A DNA stretch of 64,000 nt from Verticillium longisporum (taxonomy: Eukaryota; Ascomycota; Sordariomycetes; Glomerellales; Plectosphaerellaceae). Location: NCBI GenBank assembly GCA_019188255.1, contig JAETXT010000011.1, forward strand, positions 3,472,001 to 3,536,000. Reading direction: 5' to 3'. The position numbers were made by a program, and so were the translations under genes. Of this stretch, positions 35,782 through 49,168 are shown in pieces. The notes beneath the pieces are model-generated. The model saw only the letters and a list, made by a program, of their open reading frames with translations. It had not been told where the DNA came from and did no database searches. How positions within the stretch are numbered: the first letter of the stretch is position 1; every line of letters starts with the position of its first letter.

Positions 35782-37490
35782 TTAGAACCATCGTTTCCTC
35801 CCCGACAGCGATTCCATCTTGGCCGAGGCCTCTAAGATCCTCATCTCCCGTATGGAGTCTACGGGTTTGCTCTTGGGCGGCAGCATCGGTGGACTCTCCG
35901 ACCCCTCTTCTAACTTGGCCATATCCACCGCTCGCGCCCCCCATGTCTGGTTGAGGGCCCCATAAGCCTCGACGACACGTGTCATGCTCTTCATGCCCTC
36001 CGCGCTGAGGAATGCATGTCCATGATCCTTCCCCTCGAGATACAGCAGCGCCAATTCCTCCTGGCCCGTCCACCGCTCCGGCGTCGTCCTCCAATCGCGC
36101 CTGTCCTGACGCGAATACTTGACATCGCCGTAGTATATATAACTCGCCACAGCGTCCGCATTCACGACGCTATCGTCGCCCCCGAGAACGACCGTCGTCC
36201 GTCGCCCCTGGAGCTGCTCTGTCCAAAGCACAAAGTCATGCCAGCATAGCCGTCGCGCCAGCGTGTGTGCCATGCCGGGATCGCTCGCCCAGAAACGGGC
36301 CTGCCAATCGTTCGGTCGACCCGGTCGTGGCGCGCGGCGCGTGAGGTTGTAGGATATGTCGGGTAGGTGCAGGAGCAGCGAGACGGGGTCAGCGAGAATA
36401 ATGGAGGCGATGCGTCCTGCAATGTCGGGCCTCTGGAGCATCGGTGACGTCAGGAGCGTGCCGAAAGAGTGTCCTATGAGTATGGCGTCCTTTACGTCGT
36501 GCTTGTAGAGAATGGCTGCCAGGGCGGAGAGGAGCTCGTGCGTTGTTGGCAAGGGGCCACTGATGCGGCTGGAGATGGGCAGAATCTCGAGGGCCAGAAC
36601 GCCGACGTCGCGTGGTAGGGAAGTGAGCCACTGGCTGTAGGCAGCTAGGCCGACACCACCGCCGTGTAGGAAGATGACAGGACGATGCGTCGATGAGGTA
36701 TGCGGGCGGTGAAAATACGAGAGTTGAGCGCACGGCGAGGCGTTAGGGGACAGAAGTGTCTTGAATCGAAAGGGAAACGTCGTGAAAAAGGTCGACCGCG
36801 GCTGGCGGTAGAATTTGAAGCCTTTGGCGAGAAACATGACGGTCGTGATGGCATCGGCAAGCCCAACAAGCTGGCTGGTCAGCCCAATATTTCCCAGAAT
36901 GCAAATACAAAGTGCAGAGAACTTACTGTGTAGAACGTCAGGCTGCGGTGCGTCATCTCGACGGGATCATACGTTAGGCGTATTGGAACAGCATCTCCCT
37001 GACCCTTTTTGATTTTGAGCTCGCCCTTCTCCTCCGCGTACTGAATGTACTCATCGAGTTCCGCGCTATCGTCACCTAGATCCCCGTCACGGTCAAAAAG
37101 TGCCCAAAGTAGCCATTCCTTGTAATTGTCCTGGCGAATGTCGTCGTTATGAGCATTCGAATGCCACTTGCGGATGTACTGCTCAACATCTGGAACGTGG
37201 TCCAGACCACGCTTGAAAATGGACTTGCGGAGGCCTCTTGAGAGAGGCATCGGCTTTGGACCGTGGCCTTGCAGGCGGGAGCGGTACGGGAGGAACCAAA
37301 CAAGGTAGAAGCTGACCTCTGGAATGGCTACGAACAGAAGGATAATGGCGAGTGGGCTAGACAGACCGTGTAGGCCGCCGAGGAAGACGATAGCGGTGAT
37401 GAAGTTGACAGTCACAAGCCCGATGTAGTTGACGAGTGTGACTGTCACCCGGAAAGCCAGGCTCTTGAAATGAGACTGGCCGACGATCAT
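35782..37490 (-). CDS. Membrane-anchored alpha/beta hydrolase
   Basis: Exons 37490-36927 and 36870-35782, separated by a 56-nt intron with a GTAAGT donor, encode 550 residues. Two hydrophobic segments near residues 14-35 and 41-66 anchor the N-terminus. A cytosolic or lumenal linker of about 120 residues follows, then a third hydrophobic patch (LVGLADAITTVMF) and the hydrolase fold: HRPVIFLHGGG (oxyanion strand), GHSFG nucleophile elbow at about residues 321-325, LGGDDSVVN (acid) and GKDHGHAF (histidine). The triad is complete. Substrate unknown; lipid or ester hydrolysis at an internal membrane is the most natural guess. It is convergent with PCMT, 204 bp apart. Confidence 0.82.
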
Positions 37491-38265
37491 GATGTGTAGT
37501 TTTGTTCAAAGCAATAATCGGCGAAGAGAGTGGACGAGGTGAGGGATTGGCAGAACGATGCCCGTTTCTTCGGACGAGGCCAGCCAGCATCCTGGGAGCT
37601 TAGGAGAACCTATATGATCTATACGGGAAAGGGACCATGCTGGAGATCAGCCAGAGCCAGGATCAACACGAGATTATCCTTCCGTGATGGATCGCGAGCA
37701 AAATGCTAAGGATGTAGATGAGACGAAACAAACTCAGCACGGTCGAATGAGTCCCTTCACGAATGGGGGCCTGCCGCACACACTGGGTGGAGCCCCACTG
37801 GTGTGCATGAGTTCGTTTAGCTTTCTCTCTGAAACGACGTCTGATGTTCATCATTGTAGCTACCGTAAGAGATTGATGACTTTTGCGAGAGCGAGTACTT
37901 GGCCAGCGCTGGCCCGACCATTCTCGGCTGTGAGGGTGACTAGTAGGTCTTAGAGCTTACAGATAAGTCCTAGTCGGCCTTGGATGGGCTGCTTCAGGTT
38001 GAAGCTGACGCTGATAGTTGTGTAGGTGAGAGGGTGTGTTTGTTAAGGAGGTGAAGCAGTGGGACAAATTCTTATTGGATTGGAGACGAAACCCAGCTTG
38101 GCGGCTTTCCGTATGGATTGCGGCAGCTTGTCCCCACGACTTTTTGGGCTGTCCCTCTTGATTTCACAAAAGCGTGTCGATCGTGATGTATTAAGCTTTA
38201 TCTATAAATATTAAATTTTGCCACCTAGTGAGCAGTTGATGCTCGGCTTCCCCAAATTACTGCCC
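37491..38265. other. Intergenic region, hydrolase promoter side
   Basis: 775 bp between the 5' end of the hydrolase gene and the 3' end of the NCS1 permease gene, both on the minus strand. The right third is AT-rich and likely the permease 3' UTR. No other feature. Confidence 0.4.
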
Positions 38266-39856
38266 CTACCTCTGCAGCACACGCTTCTCAGCATATCGCA
38301 GCGGCAGATAAAGCAAAGAGCTTAGCACGAAAGCCACCTCGAAGCCCAAGTCGCCCGTTGTCTTCGCAATCGGCCCAGTGTACCATGCCTGGTCCATGCA
38401 GGGGATGATGAGGCCAAAGCTCAGAAATCCTGCGCCAATGGCAGCGAGTCCGCTCGGCAACCTCGATGCATCGTTCCACTCGTCGTGGTTGTATGCCTTG
38501 TGATTGGCCTTGCGGAAGACAAAGTGTTCGACCAGGACGATGCCGATGAAGGCGGCAGACCAGCAGGCGATGACAGCCACAAAGTTCTCGAGGCTCAGGA
38601 AAAAGTCGTCAGCGGCCTTGATGGCGACGGGGATCATGATGGCCGTGACAACAATGGCGTAGATGTATCGCGGAACGCGCGAGAAAACTGGTGCGACTGT
38701 CTGGAAGTTCAGGGTGACGGCATACATTGTGCCAGCAACGTTGCCGAGCAGAGTGAAGGCTAGGATGACGACGACGAACTTGCCGAAACCGCCAGAGGGC
38801 TCAAGCATGGCGGGCCAAACACCGCCGACAAGAGTTTCGCCATAGGCGTCGCTCCACGCCGGCACCATGGGGACGGCACTCCCTATAACCGCACCGAGGG
38901 TCATGAGGAGAATGGCCGGTAGAATGAGACCGAGGTAACTGTATGCGAAGACGCGGAAGGACGCTCCACGGGCTGAGGGGCTGAAGTAGGTCGTCAGATC
39001 GGAGGCGATGCAGGCCCAGGGGATCATGTACGAGGCGATGATCATGCAATAGTTTAGGACCTGTGGGGCCGTGGCCGTCGGGACCTCGACACGCTCATGC
39101 AGCTTGGAGCCGCCGGTACCAGTGGCGATGACAATAGCGATCAGTGCCGGGATGAAGGCGTATGTCTCATAAAAGTGCAGGATCTTGTAGCCGCAGAAGG
39201 AGATGGTCAGAGCGAGAAGGGATATCAGCACGATGCCGAGGGTCGGTGTTAGCGCGCCGTCAGTGACGGCCGAGATGCACTGGCCGCCCACGACAAACAT
39301 GATGATGCAGAAGCCGGTGAGCGTGGCCAGGTTCAGGACGACGGGGATGGCGACAAGGTAAGGGCCGAAGCTGAATCGAGCTTGGATCATCTGTCGCATG
39401 CCAGTTTTGGGACCCAGAGTTGCCATGTAGGCGGGGGCCAAAGTGACGAAGAGGGTAACGAAGACAATGATGAGGACAGAGCCACGGAAGCTAAGACCAT
39501 TGTACTTGGGGCCAATGAGACCAAAAGTGATCCTGTGTAGGGTGTCAGCTGCTCAGCGTCATTGCGGGGCGTGAGGAGTGGAAGGTAAGGTTGAGAAGGG
39601 CGTACGGCAGAATGTTAAAGTTGATGGAAAACCAGATGGTGAAGCAGTTGAAATAGCGCGTCGAGTTGCGCTCCTCGATGGCGATGGGCTCGACACCGCG
39701 CTCCTCCACACGACCGGAGACAAGAGCCTTGCGGAACAACGTCTTGGGGGTACCCCGGCCGGCTTCCGGCGCATCGTGAGTCGGCTTATCCTCGAGTGGC
39801 GAGGCGACGGCGGGCGTCTGCTGCTTTGCTGTCTCGACGTCCATGGTTGTGATCAT
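38266..39856 (-). CDS. NCS1-family nucleobase/vitamin permease
   Basis: Exons 39856-39606 and 39532-38266 give 505 residues; a second ATG four codons in (39844) has the better ACCATGG context. After a hydrophilic N-terminus comes the NCS1 hallmark region NCFTIWFSINFNILP, then PKTGMRQMIQARFSFG, and about 12 hydrophobic segments ending in ALRYAEKR-like basic sequence. NCS1 carriers are proton symporters for cytosine, purines, allantoin, thiamine or pyridoxine across the plasma membrane; this one resembles the Fcy2/FcyB and Tpn1 group, but the substrate cannot be read off. The intron joins NILP to ITFGLIGP in frame. It is divergent from the mannosidase gene. Confidence 0.86.
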
Positions 39857-40752
39857 AAAGGATAGTGTTCAAAGAACAAGAAACGGTTGGGACGACTCTA
39901 GAAGCTCGCGGCTCGCAGCTATATGCGGAGTAAAAGTACCCCGTCAGTAAGCGGGCGGCGATGAAGATTTCTTATCGCAAGGACTCATCGCGAGTTCAAG
40001 TCACCCTGACCACCGGGACGATCCGGCGGGTCTGGACCCTGGCAGCGCTCAGGCGATCCGGAGGGGCGCCGGGTCATCACGAGTGCACCATTGGCTGGAC
40101 TTCAGACCCAGTGGCGGGCGGTGGTGGTCTTGGGTTGGTCGCTCGGCGATTGGTGAACACCCCGCTGAAAAAAGTCTGCGGGTGATTTGTTGGAGGAGAC
40201 GCCGGTCAAAGGTTTAGCACCGGGCCAGGGAGTCGCATGTTCCCCGTGGTTGTTGTGGCCTCGAGCTAGACTCCCAGTGGGCAGCCGATGCAGTGAACGG
40301 CCGGTATGTATCGCATCTACGCGACTCAGTTCGGCGCTGGTTTGCTGATTTGGGTGGGCGGTGTTTAATCCAGAACGGCTCCTCGAAACGATCCTTTTGG
40401 TATTCTGATATTATGGTACGGTGTTTGCCCTCCCCTCTCTACACCGACTTCCCCGATATTTGCTGTGCGTGTGGCTGAACAAGGCTGCGTGGCGTCTGGC
40501 GTCAAAGACAAGAGGCCCCCCACGTGCCACTGTGGACTGGGAGAGCTCACTAACCGAGCACCCCTTAATAGCTGCTAGCCCACCCAGACAGGCTGAGCTT
40601 CGAGTCGCGTGTGCCAGTGCCAGTGCCTGCACCTGCCACTGCCCATGCAAACCTCCACGCGTCGGTCGGTTCCTGTTGATCGAGGAAACCCCCGTCCTCC
40701 CAATTTCTAGGTTCCCCAGAATGCCATCCGTCCGACCATCTCCTCTCTCCTC
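39857..40752. promoter_or_regulatory. Divergent promoter region, NCS1 permease and GH47 mannosidase
   Basis: About 900 bp serving two genes transcribed apart. The right half is C-rich before the mannosidase start. A GAGTTCAAGTC string near 39990 looks like a tRNA T-loop but no cloverleaf forms. No coding sequence supported. Confidence 0.4.
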
Positions 40753-42549
<1,797 letters not shown>

Positions 42550-42659
42550 AACTCGGATCACTCACGATGAAACACTTTACAATTTTAATGATTTATTCTT
42601 CGCCTAGCTCCCCCTCACGCTGTGGTATCATCCTTCTGCACTACAAGCACGCCATTCGC

Positions 42660-44292
42660 TCATGGCTTCCACCGCAGCATGGTCATGGACGCCTGCGGAA
42701 ACTCATATAGGCCCTGCCCATCCCAGGAACTTTCGGCAATGCCGACTTCTTCCTTCTCCTCCGTGTTGACGGCGTCGATGCTCGGGCCCGCCACCGTGAA
42801 GACATCAACCTTGCCGGAGACGCCCTCGAGCTTGGTCGCGAAGCTCTTGGTCTCGTGGATATTGACAACGACAAGCGATACGATGCCCTCGTCGTTGATG
42901 GACGCGCTGACGTCGAGCCACGGTGTCTCAATGGTGCCGCGAATCCATTCGGGCTTTGTCTGACCCTCATACTCGCCGCATTGGACATTGACGCCGATCG
43001 TCTGGCCGCGCATATGTTTGCTGAAAAGCAGCAGGGGCCACCACGTCGGCTGCTTGAGGAGACCGTTTTTGGTCGTCATAAGAGGGGAGATGACGTTGAC
43101 AGACTGCGCAATGGTTGCCATGCCGATGTACTTGGCCTGGCGGATGAAGACGTTGAGCCAGACAGCCACAGCGAGGGCGTCTGACAAGGTGTACTTCTCC
43201 TCAGCGCCAAGCCAGCCCGGCGCTCTCACGGGATCCCAGACGTTCCACTCATCAAAGCAAATCTTCTGGCGAGGAATGTTGTTGGGGATCTTGTTCTCGA
43301 TTCGTGCAAGATCAATGAGGCTGGCCGTGATCTCAATGGCGCGCTCGGCAGACCGCGGCGCCGTCGCATTCTTGAGGTGCTCCGGAGACGCTGTGTAGAT
43401 GTGAATGCTGTGCATGTCAATGAGGCATGAGGCTGAGTTGTCTCCGAGCGCATGCATTGTGTAGTTGATACACTCCTTGGTGACGTAGGCGTCCCAAGAT
43501 GTCGGGCCCTCCATGCCGCAGAGAATCAATTGCACATTCGGGTCGAGGAGCTTGAGCGCCTTGGCCCACTGCCATGCCTTCTTGGCATAGTCCTCCTTGG
43601 TCATCTGCTCGACCTGCCACGGGCCCCAGCATTCGTTGCCCAGCGCCCAGTACTTGACGTTGTAGGGCTCCTCGCGGCCGTTCTGTCGCCGGAGGTTCGC
43701 GTAGTGGCTGTCGGCCGTCGAATTGCAGTATTCGAGCCAACCCATAGCCTCGTCAAGCGTGCCCGTGCCAAAGTTGAGTGCCAGGTATGGCTCGGTGCCG
43801 ACGACCTCACACCATCGCAGGAACTCATCCGTACCAAACTCGTTTGTCTCGATACCGTGCCACGCCAGCTCTTGCCTTCGTCGTGTCAATCTCTGGACTC
43901 GCCAATTCTCTGCTTCGGTCTCGTCACTCACTTCTTGGGCCGCTTCTCGCGAGGGCCAATGCCGTCCTGCCAGTGGTAGGTCGCGATGAAGTTGCCGCCG
44001 GGATAGCGCACAACGGGGCACTTGAGCTCCTGGAAGGCCTCGATCACGTCCTTGCGGTAGCCATTCTCGTCAGACAGGGGGCTGCCTGGGTCATAGAGGC
44101 CGCCATAGATGCAACGGCCCATGTGCCTGGTTCGAACATCAGTCACTGGACCCAATGGTCTGACGTGCGCGAAGCGGAAACTCACTCAGTGAAGCCGCCA
44201 TAGGTGTTGTCCTCAATTTTGGCAATCTTGTGGTTAGGATTGACCGAGATGACAGGCTGCTGCTCGTCTGTGAGTTTCGTGAAGGTGGCCAT
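42660..44292 (-). CDS. GH51 alpha-L-arabinofuranosidase (intracellular type)
   Basis: Exons 44292-44186, 44126-43932 and 43875-42660 encode 505 residues with no signal peptide; a longer upstream frame is open but starts in a hydrophobic stretch not seen in this class. Family marks are FTEHMGRCIYGGLYDP across intron 1, YPGGNFIATYHWQDGIGP, GTDEFLRWCEVVG, the acid/base motif ALGNECWGPWQ (Glu after Asn) and the nucleophile motif KICFDEWNVWD. The second intron uses an unusual GAAG acceptor, chosen because it alone joins KRPKK to QELAWHG in frame. The enzyme removes terminal arabinofuranose from short arabino-oligosaccharides taken into the cell. It is divergent from a sugar transporter gene, suggesting a shared catabolic role. 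Confidence 0.93.
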
Positions 44293-45486
44293 GGTTGGAG
44301 CAACAGCAAGAAGTGGGTTTATGAGAAAGAAGACCAGAGAGAGATCAGTTGTTGAGACCGAGGTGTTAGGAACCAACGTGTTTTATCGGCCCTGTGTCAG
44401 ACAGGACCCGCGCCGATGATAGGATCGTTTGCCGGAGCGGAGGCGCGTATACTCAAGATGCGGAGAAGGGGGCAACGAGCCAGTGCCCAGTCGGCGGGGT
44501 CGACGGCGGGGACGAGCGCCCCATATTCTGCATGGCGTCCCGGGGCGCGGTCGACAATGGCCCGAGTTGGTGGAGAATATGTGAGCTCGTTGAGTCTGCC
44601 TATTGACCAAGACATCCCATCCATTTTCATCCTTTTGGCATAGATAACCTGACCCGCCATGGTGTCTGCTGTCTTTGTCCTGATGCTGAATCCACCCGCG
44701 AGTCAAGGGTTGTGAATCCGGCAATACGGTTGAATTGATGCCAGGTTAGCCTGGGTATCAATGCCCCGATGCTCCGATTGGCGCGCTTCGCGGCAGCTTG
44801 AATTCGACCTCCTCGTGCCTACTTCGCCAGCACTTGACACGGCCGTGATATGATGACGGCGACGATACTCTCGACGGCTTGGTGGCTTGCTTCAATGTGG
44901 ATGTTTCAGGTTGAAGTAGGCCCTTTCCCTTGGCATCTGTCATGCCTTGCGTTGGGACTTGCTGCTTTGCTGCTTTGCTGCTGTTTTGTGGTCTTACCGA
45001 CGCGCTCGAATGAAGCACGGCATCGGCGAAGACAAGACGGAACTCATCCGAGCCCATGGATCCGCTTACGTAGGTACCTAGGTACCTGCAGCAGCCGACA
45101 ATATCCACTATCAACAGGTAGAGATTTCCATTCGCAACCTGTCACCATCCTCGTCAACCTACACTGAACGCGCTGCTCCTGGGGCTATCAGTCTAATGAT
45201 CGGAGTTCATGACCGGAGCCAGCACGACTGTCGTCGCAGTGGGCCATGCAGCCCCCAAGGATTGCCCCGCCGGCTAGTGACTCCCAGGCCCGCAGATCCA
45301 ACTTCACCCTCCCGAAATGCAGGTGGGATTTCCAGCGACACTGGAGACTTGGCACGCGATGCTGGTAGCGTTCGTATGGTTTCTGTGCGGACCGATCATA
45401 CATAAAACCACACGGTCGCACTGTTCGATCCGGTATTCGTGAGTTGTTTCTGTCCAACAAATACATCATCACTTCAAGATATCGCC
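44293..45486. promoter_or_regulatory. Divergent promoter region, GH51 and sugar transporter
   Basis: 1.2 kb between two divergent starts. CreA-type SYGGRG motifs are visible, for example GCGGAG at 44437-44442 and 44460-44465 and CTGGGG at 45179-45184, consistent with carbon catabolite repression (inference; such short sites also occur by chance). I see no clear AraR or Xyr1 site. A 16-bp palindrome sits at 45072-45087. Confidence 0.4.
45072..45087. repeat. 16-bp perfect palindrome
   Basis: AGGTACCTAGGTACCT reads identically on both strands and is itself two overlapping GGTACC palindromes. It lies in the divergent promoter region; a binding site for a dimeric factor or a chance repeat. Confidence 0.8.
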
Positions 45487-47136
45487 ATGGCCCTCCCTCC
45501 TAAAGTATATCAGTGGCTCGTCGGCGTGTTCGCCTCGCTCGGCTCGCTGACATATGGCTACGATCTCGGTGTCATCGCCCAAGTCATCGCCGCTCCGTCC
45601 TTCCTAGACCGCGTCGGCGACAACCCGGCCGAAATTGGAGGCATAGTGTCTGTCTTTACGGGTGGTGCCTTCTTTGGTGCTCTGGCTGCCGCCCCGATGG
45701 CCGACAGACTTGGTCGTAAGCTTTGCATCCTCATTGGTGCCGTCGTCTTTATAATCGGAGGTCTGTTGCAGACGTTGGCGAAGAACACTGCCTATATGAT
45801 GGCCGGCCGTGGGATCGGCGGCCTAGGAATCGGAGCCATGGTTATGAGTACGTTCCGTATTCTTTTGGTCTCAACCAACTCGTGCTGGCTGACTCGTTTT
45901 CAGTCATTCCCGTTTATCAGGCCGAACTTGCACATCCAAGTATTCGAGGCACTGTCACTGCGCTTCAACAATTCATGTTGGGCGTCGGTGCGCTCTTCGC
46001 CGCCTGGTTCTCCTATGCCATGACAGTCGGCGTCTCTGATGATAACGAGAACCAGTGGAGGATATCCCTTGGATTGCAAAACATCCCAGCTGGCGTCCTC
46101 GCCCTCTTGATCATGCTTTTCCCAGAGTCTCCCCGATGGCTTATCGATCACGGAAAAGCTGAGGATGGCCTCAAGACTCTCGCCAAGCTCCACTCCAACG
46201 GAAACGTCAACGATGCCTGGGTCCAAGCCGAGTTTGCTCAGATTCAGGAATCCATTAGCGTCGAACACGAGGTTCAGGCAAAGTCCTACATGGAACTTTT
46301 CCGTGACAAGTCCTGCCTGCGACGCCTCTGGATTGCCTGTTCGGTCCAGGCCTCTATTCAGATGACTGGCGTGGCAGCTATACAATATTACAGCGTGGCT
46401 ATCTACAGCAAGATGGGCATCTCGACAAACAACACCCTCATGTACCAAGCCATCTCCAACATCCTGGCTCTGTGCGCACAGGGCCTCTGCATGGCCTTGG
46501 TAGATCGGCTTGGCCGTCGCTGGCCCCTCATATTGGGCAATGTCGGCAACTGCATTACTTTTATCATTTCCACTGCCCTTCTGGCGTCTTTCCCCCTGAC
46601 GAGAGCGGCGGAAATAAGGCCGCGAGCTGGGCATTCATCGTCATGACTTGGATTTATAATTTCTCCTTCAGCGCCACGTGTGGTCCTTTGTCGTGGATCA
46701 TTCCTGCAGAGATTTTCGACATGAAGACGAGGGCCAAAGGTGTCAGTATTGCTACGGCCGTCAATCTTGCGTTCAACGCCATGATTGCACAGACGACGTC
46801 AGTGGCCCTGGACGATAATACCGGCATCGGATGGAGATGGTATATTCTATTCATCGTGAGTCATTCCTGGTCTTGAACCTACGCTGAGATAACGGCTAAC
46901 GTTCCAAGGTGTGCAACGCTACTAACGCCATATACTTCTGGTGTGTGCTACCCGAAACCGCTCGCCGTCCTCTTGAAGAGATGCGCTATCTGTTCACCGA
47001 AGCGCCGTACTTTGTTCCAACCATGAACCCTTCTCAAGCTTATTCCAATGACATGGAGCTGCGACTGGAACAGGCTGAGAGGAAGCAAGGTGGTGCCGCT
47101 GACTTGGAAGTCGAGGATGTCCACAGCCGTGTTTGA
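45487..47136 (+). CDS. MFS sugar:proton symporter, one frame break
   Basis: Exons 45487-45847, 45904-46855 and 46909-47136. Marks of the sugar porter family: GSLTYGYDLGVIAQ (TM1), DRLGRKLCILIG, GRGIGGLGIGAM, PVYQAELAHPSIRG, PESPRWLI, then a second-half DRLGRRWPL and PAEIFDMKTRAKG, ending in PETARRPLEEM. About 12 transmembrane segments. Inside exon 2 the frame changes at the C5 run 46594-46598, between TALLASFP and DESGGNKAASWAF; with one more C the protein is continuous at about 513 residues. No intron fits. The rest is well conserved, so I treat it as a functional gene with a probable consensus error. Likely imports pentose or hexose; its GH51 neighbour suggests arabinose or oligosaccharide use. 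Confidence 0.8.
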
Positions 47137-47278
47137 GCTGACTGGACACAAATGGATGCATTCATTCAATTTAGCATGCAATCCAGAATAGACCAATTGG
47201 TTTATCATTCAACGCTTGCTAAGGGTACCAAATGATACAGATAATATCTCCACCGCCACTTCTGATGCCCTGACGTGC

Positions 47279-48268
47279 TCACTTCCACAAAGTCCTCTTA
47301 TCAGCAGCATCTTTGACGAAATGCGTCATCAAGAATTGGTTTCCAAGACTTTCCAGTCGCCCCCGATATCTTTCCTCTGCTCCGTGTGCCTTCTCAATCT
47401 GCTTCTGGTGAGTAGCCAGAATTGCCCGCTGTTGTGGCAATGGCAAGTGAGCAAGACTCCTCTCGTCGTTCTTGTTGAGTGAAGCCAGCTGTTTCGCGAA
47501 CTTGTACTCCTTCTTACCTGCTTTCGTCTGCGTGAGGGCATCCTTGCCGGAACGACTGACTAGCGACGTTGATATTGAAGTTGTAGGTGCCGAGTTGTCG
47601 ATATCGCTTGCTGGTCCATCTTCTATCAGATCTGGCCTGATAGGCGATCGTGGCTTCAGAGGTTGTCGTCGGGGATGTATTTGTATTTGGGATCTGTGGG
47701 AGATGATTCTACCAGAGGGCAAGCGGAGCGAATTTTCGTCAGGCTGCACTGGGCGATTCTCGACCCTGTCTTTCCTCGGGAGTGCACTGTCGTCTGCGTC
47801 TTCGTCTCCTTCACTCCCTGCCTCTGAGCCGGAGAAGTCATAGAAGTCTGCAAACTCCGAGTCGTCGTTGGCAATATCGAACTTGCAGTGGCCTTTTCCA
47901 AGCATGTCTGTAGATCTGTCAGTATCACTTTCATGACACCTGGGGCTCGAGGTTGACTGACGTTGCTGAACTGCGAGTGTGCTAGCCCGCTGCGTTCCAC
48001 AGCAGATGCATTCGTTGTGTCCGACGATGATGAGGTGAAGATAGGAGAAGAGAGTTTCAAGATCCACAATGAGGCGCTTCTTATCTGGGACGAAAAGCCC
48101 GTGTGTCTTTTGCATGTGCCCAAGGTTGTCATCGAATGATTCGGAGAGCTTATTGCAGAACAAGCATTGGTCGCGATCGAAAACCGGGTCAACCCTTGGT
48201 GTTCCGATGAGTTCTGAAAGCTTGTCTGGGCTGCTGGACCCGTTTCCAGTGGTTGTTCCGCCTATCAT
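47279..48268 (-). CDS. Rei1/ZNF622-like C2H2 protein, N-terminally short
   Basis: Exons 48268-47962 and 47907-47279 (54-nt in-frame intron, GTCAGT donor, CTACAG acceptor) give 311 residues. Two fingers typical of Rei1 are present: CLFCNKL with H-x4-H (CX2CX12HX4H) and CICCGTQ with CX2CX12HX5H ending in HMLGKGHC, the latter completed only after splicing. An acidic stretch (DFSGSEAGSEGDEDADD) and a basic C-terminal half follow, as in the 60S biogenesis factors Rei1/Reh1. Missing is the usual first C2H2 finger and linker, roughly the N-terminal 150-200 residues of homologues. Either the gene starts further left through an unseen intron (a CTAG acceptor exists just upstream) or this is a shortened paralogue. 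Confidence 0.72.
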   Translation of the reverse strand: MIGGTTTGNGSSSPDKLSELIGTPRVDPVFDRDQCLFCNKLSESFDDNLGHMQKTHGLFVPDKKRLIVDLETLFSYLHLIIVGHNECICCGTQRASTLAVQQRQSTSSPRCHESDTDRSTDMLGKGHCKFDIANDDSEFADFYDFSGSEAGSEGDEDADDSALPRKDRVENRPVQPDENSLRLPSGRIISHRSQIQIHPRRQPLKPRSPIRPDLIEDGPASDIDNSAPTTSISTSLVSRSGKDALTQTKAGKKEYKFAKQLASLNKNDERSLAHLPLPQQRAILATHQKQIEKAHGAEERYRGRLESLGNQFLMTHFVKDAADKRTLWK

Positions 48269-49168
48269 ATCGATGACAGTCTAGGCTGATAAGATTTACA
48301 GTGGTGTTGTGAAGGTAAGACCTGTTTCGGGGTTGGTAAATCAGGTGGAGGCGATAATGTACCTATGATCTGGTGTCGTGAAGAGGCCTGACACAAAGAA
48401 TGCTGTGACTGATGATGAATATATATATATATATATATTGACTTCATCTCGAATCGAACACCTTTGAGGCACAGAGCACCGTGAAGTCCCAATTCATCGC
48501 ATTCAGGACCATGAAAACACGAGACTCGCAGATGCCAAGAAGTGGCGTCGTGAAGCAAGTAATCTCATTGGCACATCTGTACTGCCTCAGAATGAATCAT
48601 CGCGGCTAATGAAAGGCTAGACCTAATCAGTGATGCTGACTCGGCTTGACGACATGTGATTTGACGTTGCTCCTCCAGAGGGCCCTAACTTTCAGTGCTG
48701 CCCCCAATATCTTACCAAGCAAATCCCTGAACATTACCCAGCCCGTGTCAAAGCAAATGTATCCGATGGTGCAGCTGTGGTATGGCTGACTGTTGTCATA
48801 AGTCTCCAGATAGGTCCCGGAAAGCGCATAGAGACGGCTTAGGCGGCTCTGAGCTCCGCTGGTAGGAACTGCATGCATCTCGAGCTGGTGACCGCCCATG
48901 CTCTGTGAATTAAGGTAAGGTACCGTACTTTAACAAAAGCAGCAGATTAAAGCCCCTGATCACCTCTGTCTTAGCAGGCACCCGAACAAGCCGAAAGCTG
49001 AATTGGAAATGAGACCTCCGCCTTCGCTTTCTCTCGACTCTCCATCAACCCTCTAGCTTAACTCCCTAACAAAGCCCGATCCAATTTGACAGGACATCGA
49101 GGCATGGGATTGCTGGCTGGCCCTGGACCTCAAAGATTGCGTGATGAACGCATGGCAGGGCTATCTAC
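48269..49168. other. Intergenic region with AT microsatellite
   Basis: 900 bp with no supported gene. It could hide the missing first exon of the Rei1-like gene, but no first-finger sequence was found in any minus-strand frame. Contains the (AT)10 tract at 48419-48438. Confidence 0.35.
48419..48438. repeat. (AT)10 microsatellite
   Basis: Uninterrupted AT dinucleotides over 20 bp, just upstream of the Rei1-like gene. Confidence 0.95.

Noticed and set aside
39963..40010. tRNA-like GAGTTCAAGTC string
   Set aside because: The flanking bases do not pair as a T stem, and no A box or acceptor stem lies at the right distance.
46594..46646. Second intron in the sugar transporter at the frame change
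   Set aside because: No GT donor with an AG acceptor at workable spacing; conserved residues continue without a gap once the C run is one base longer.
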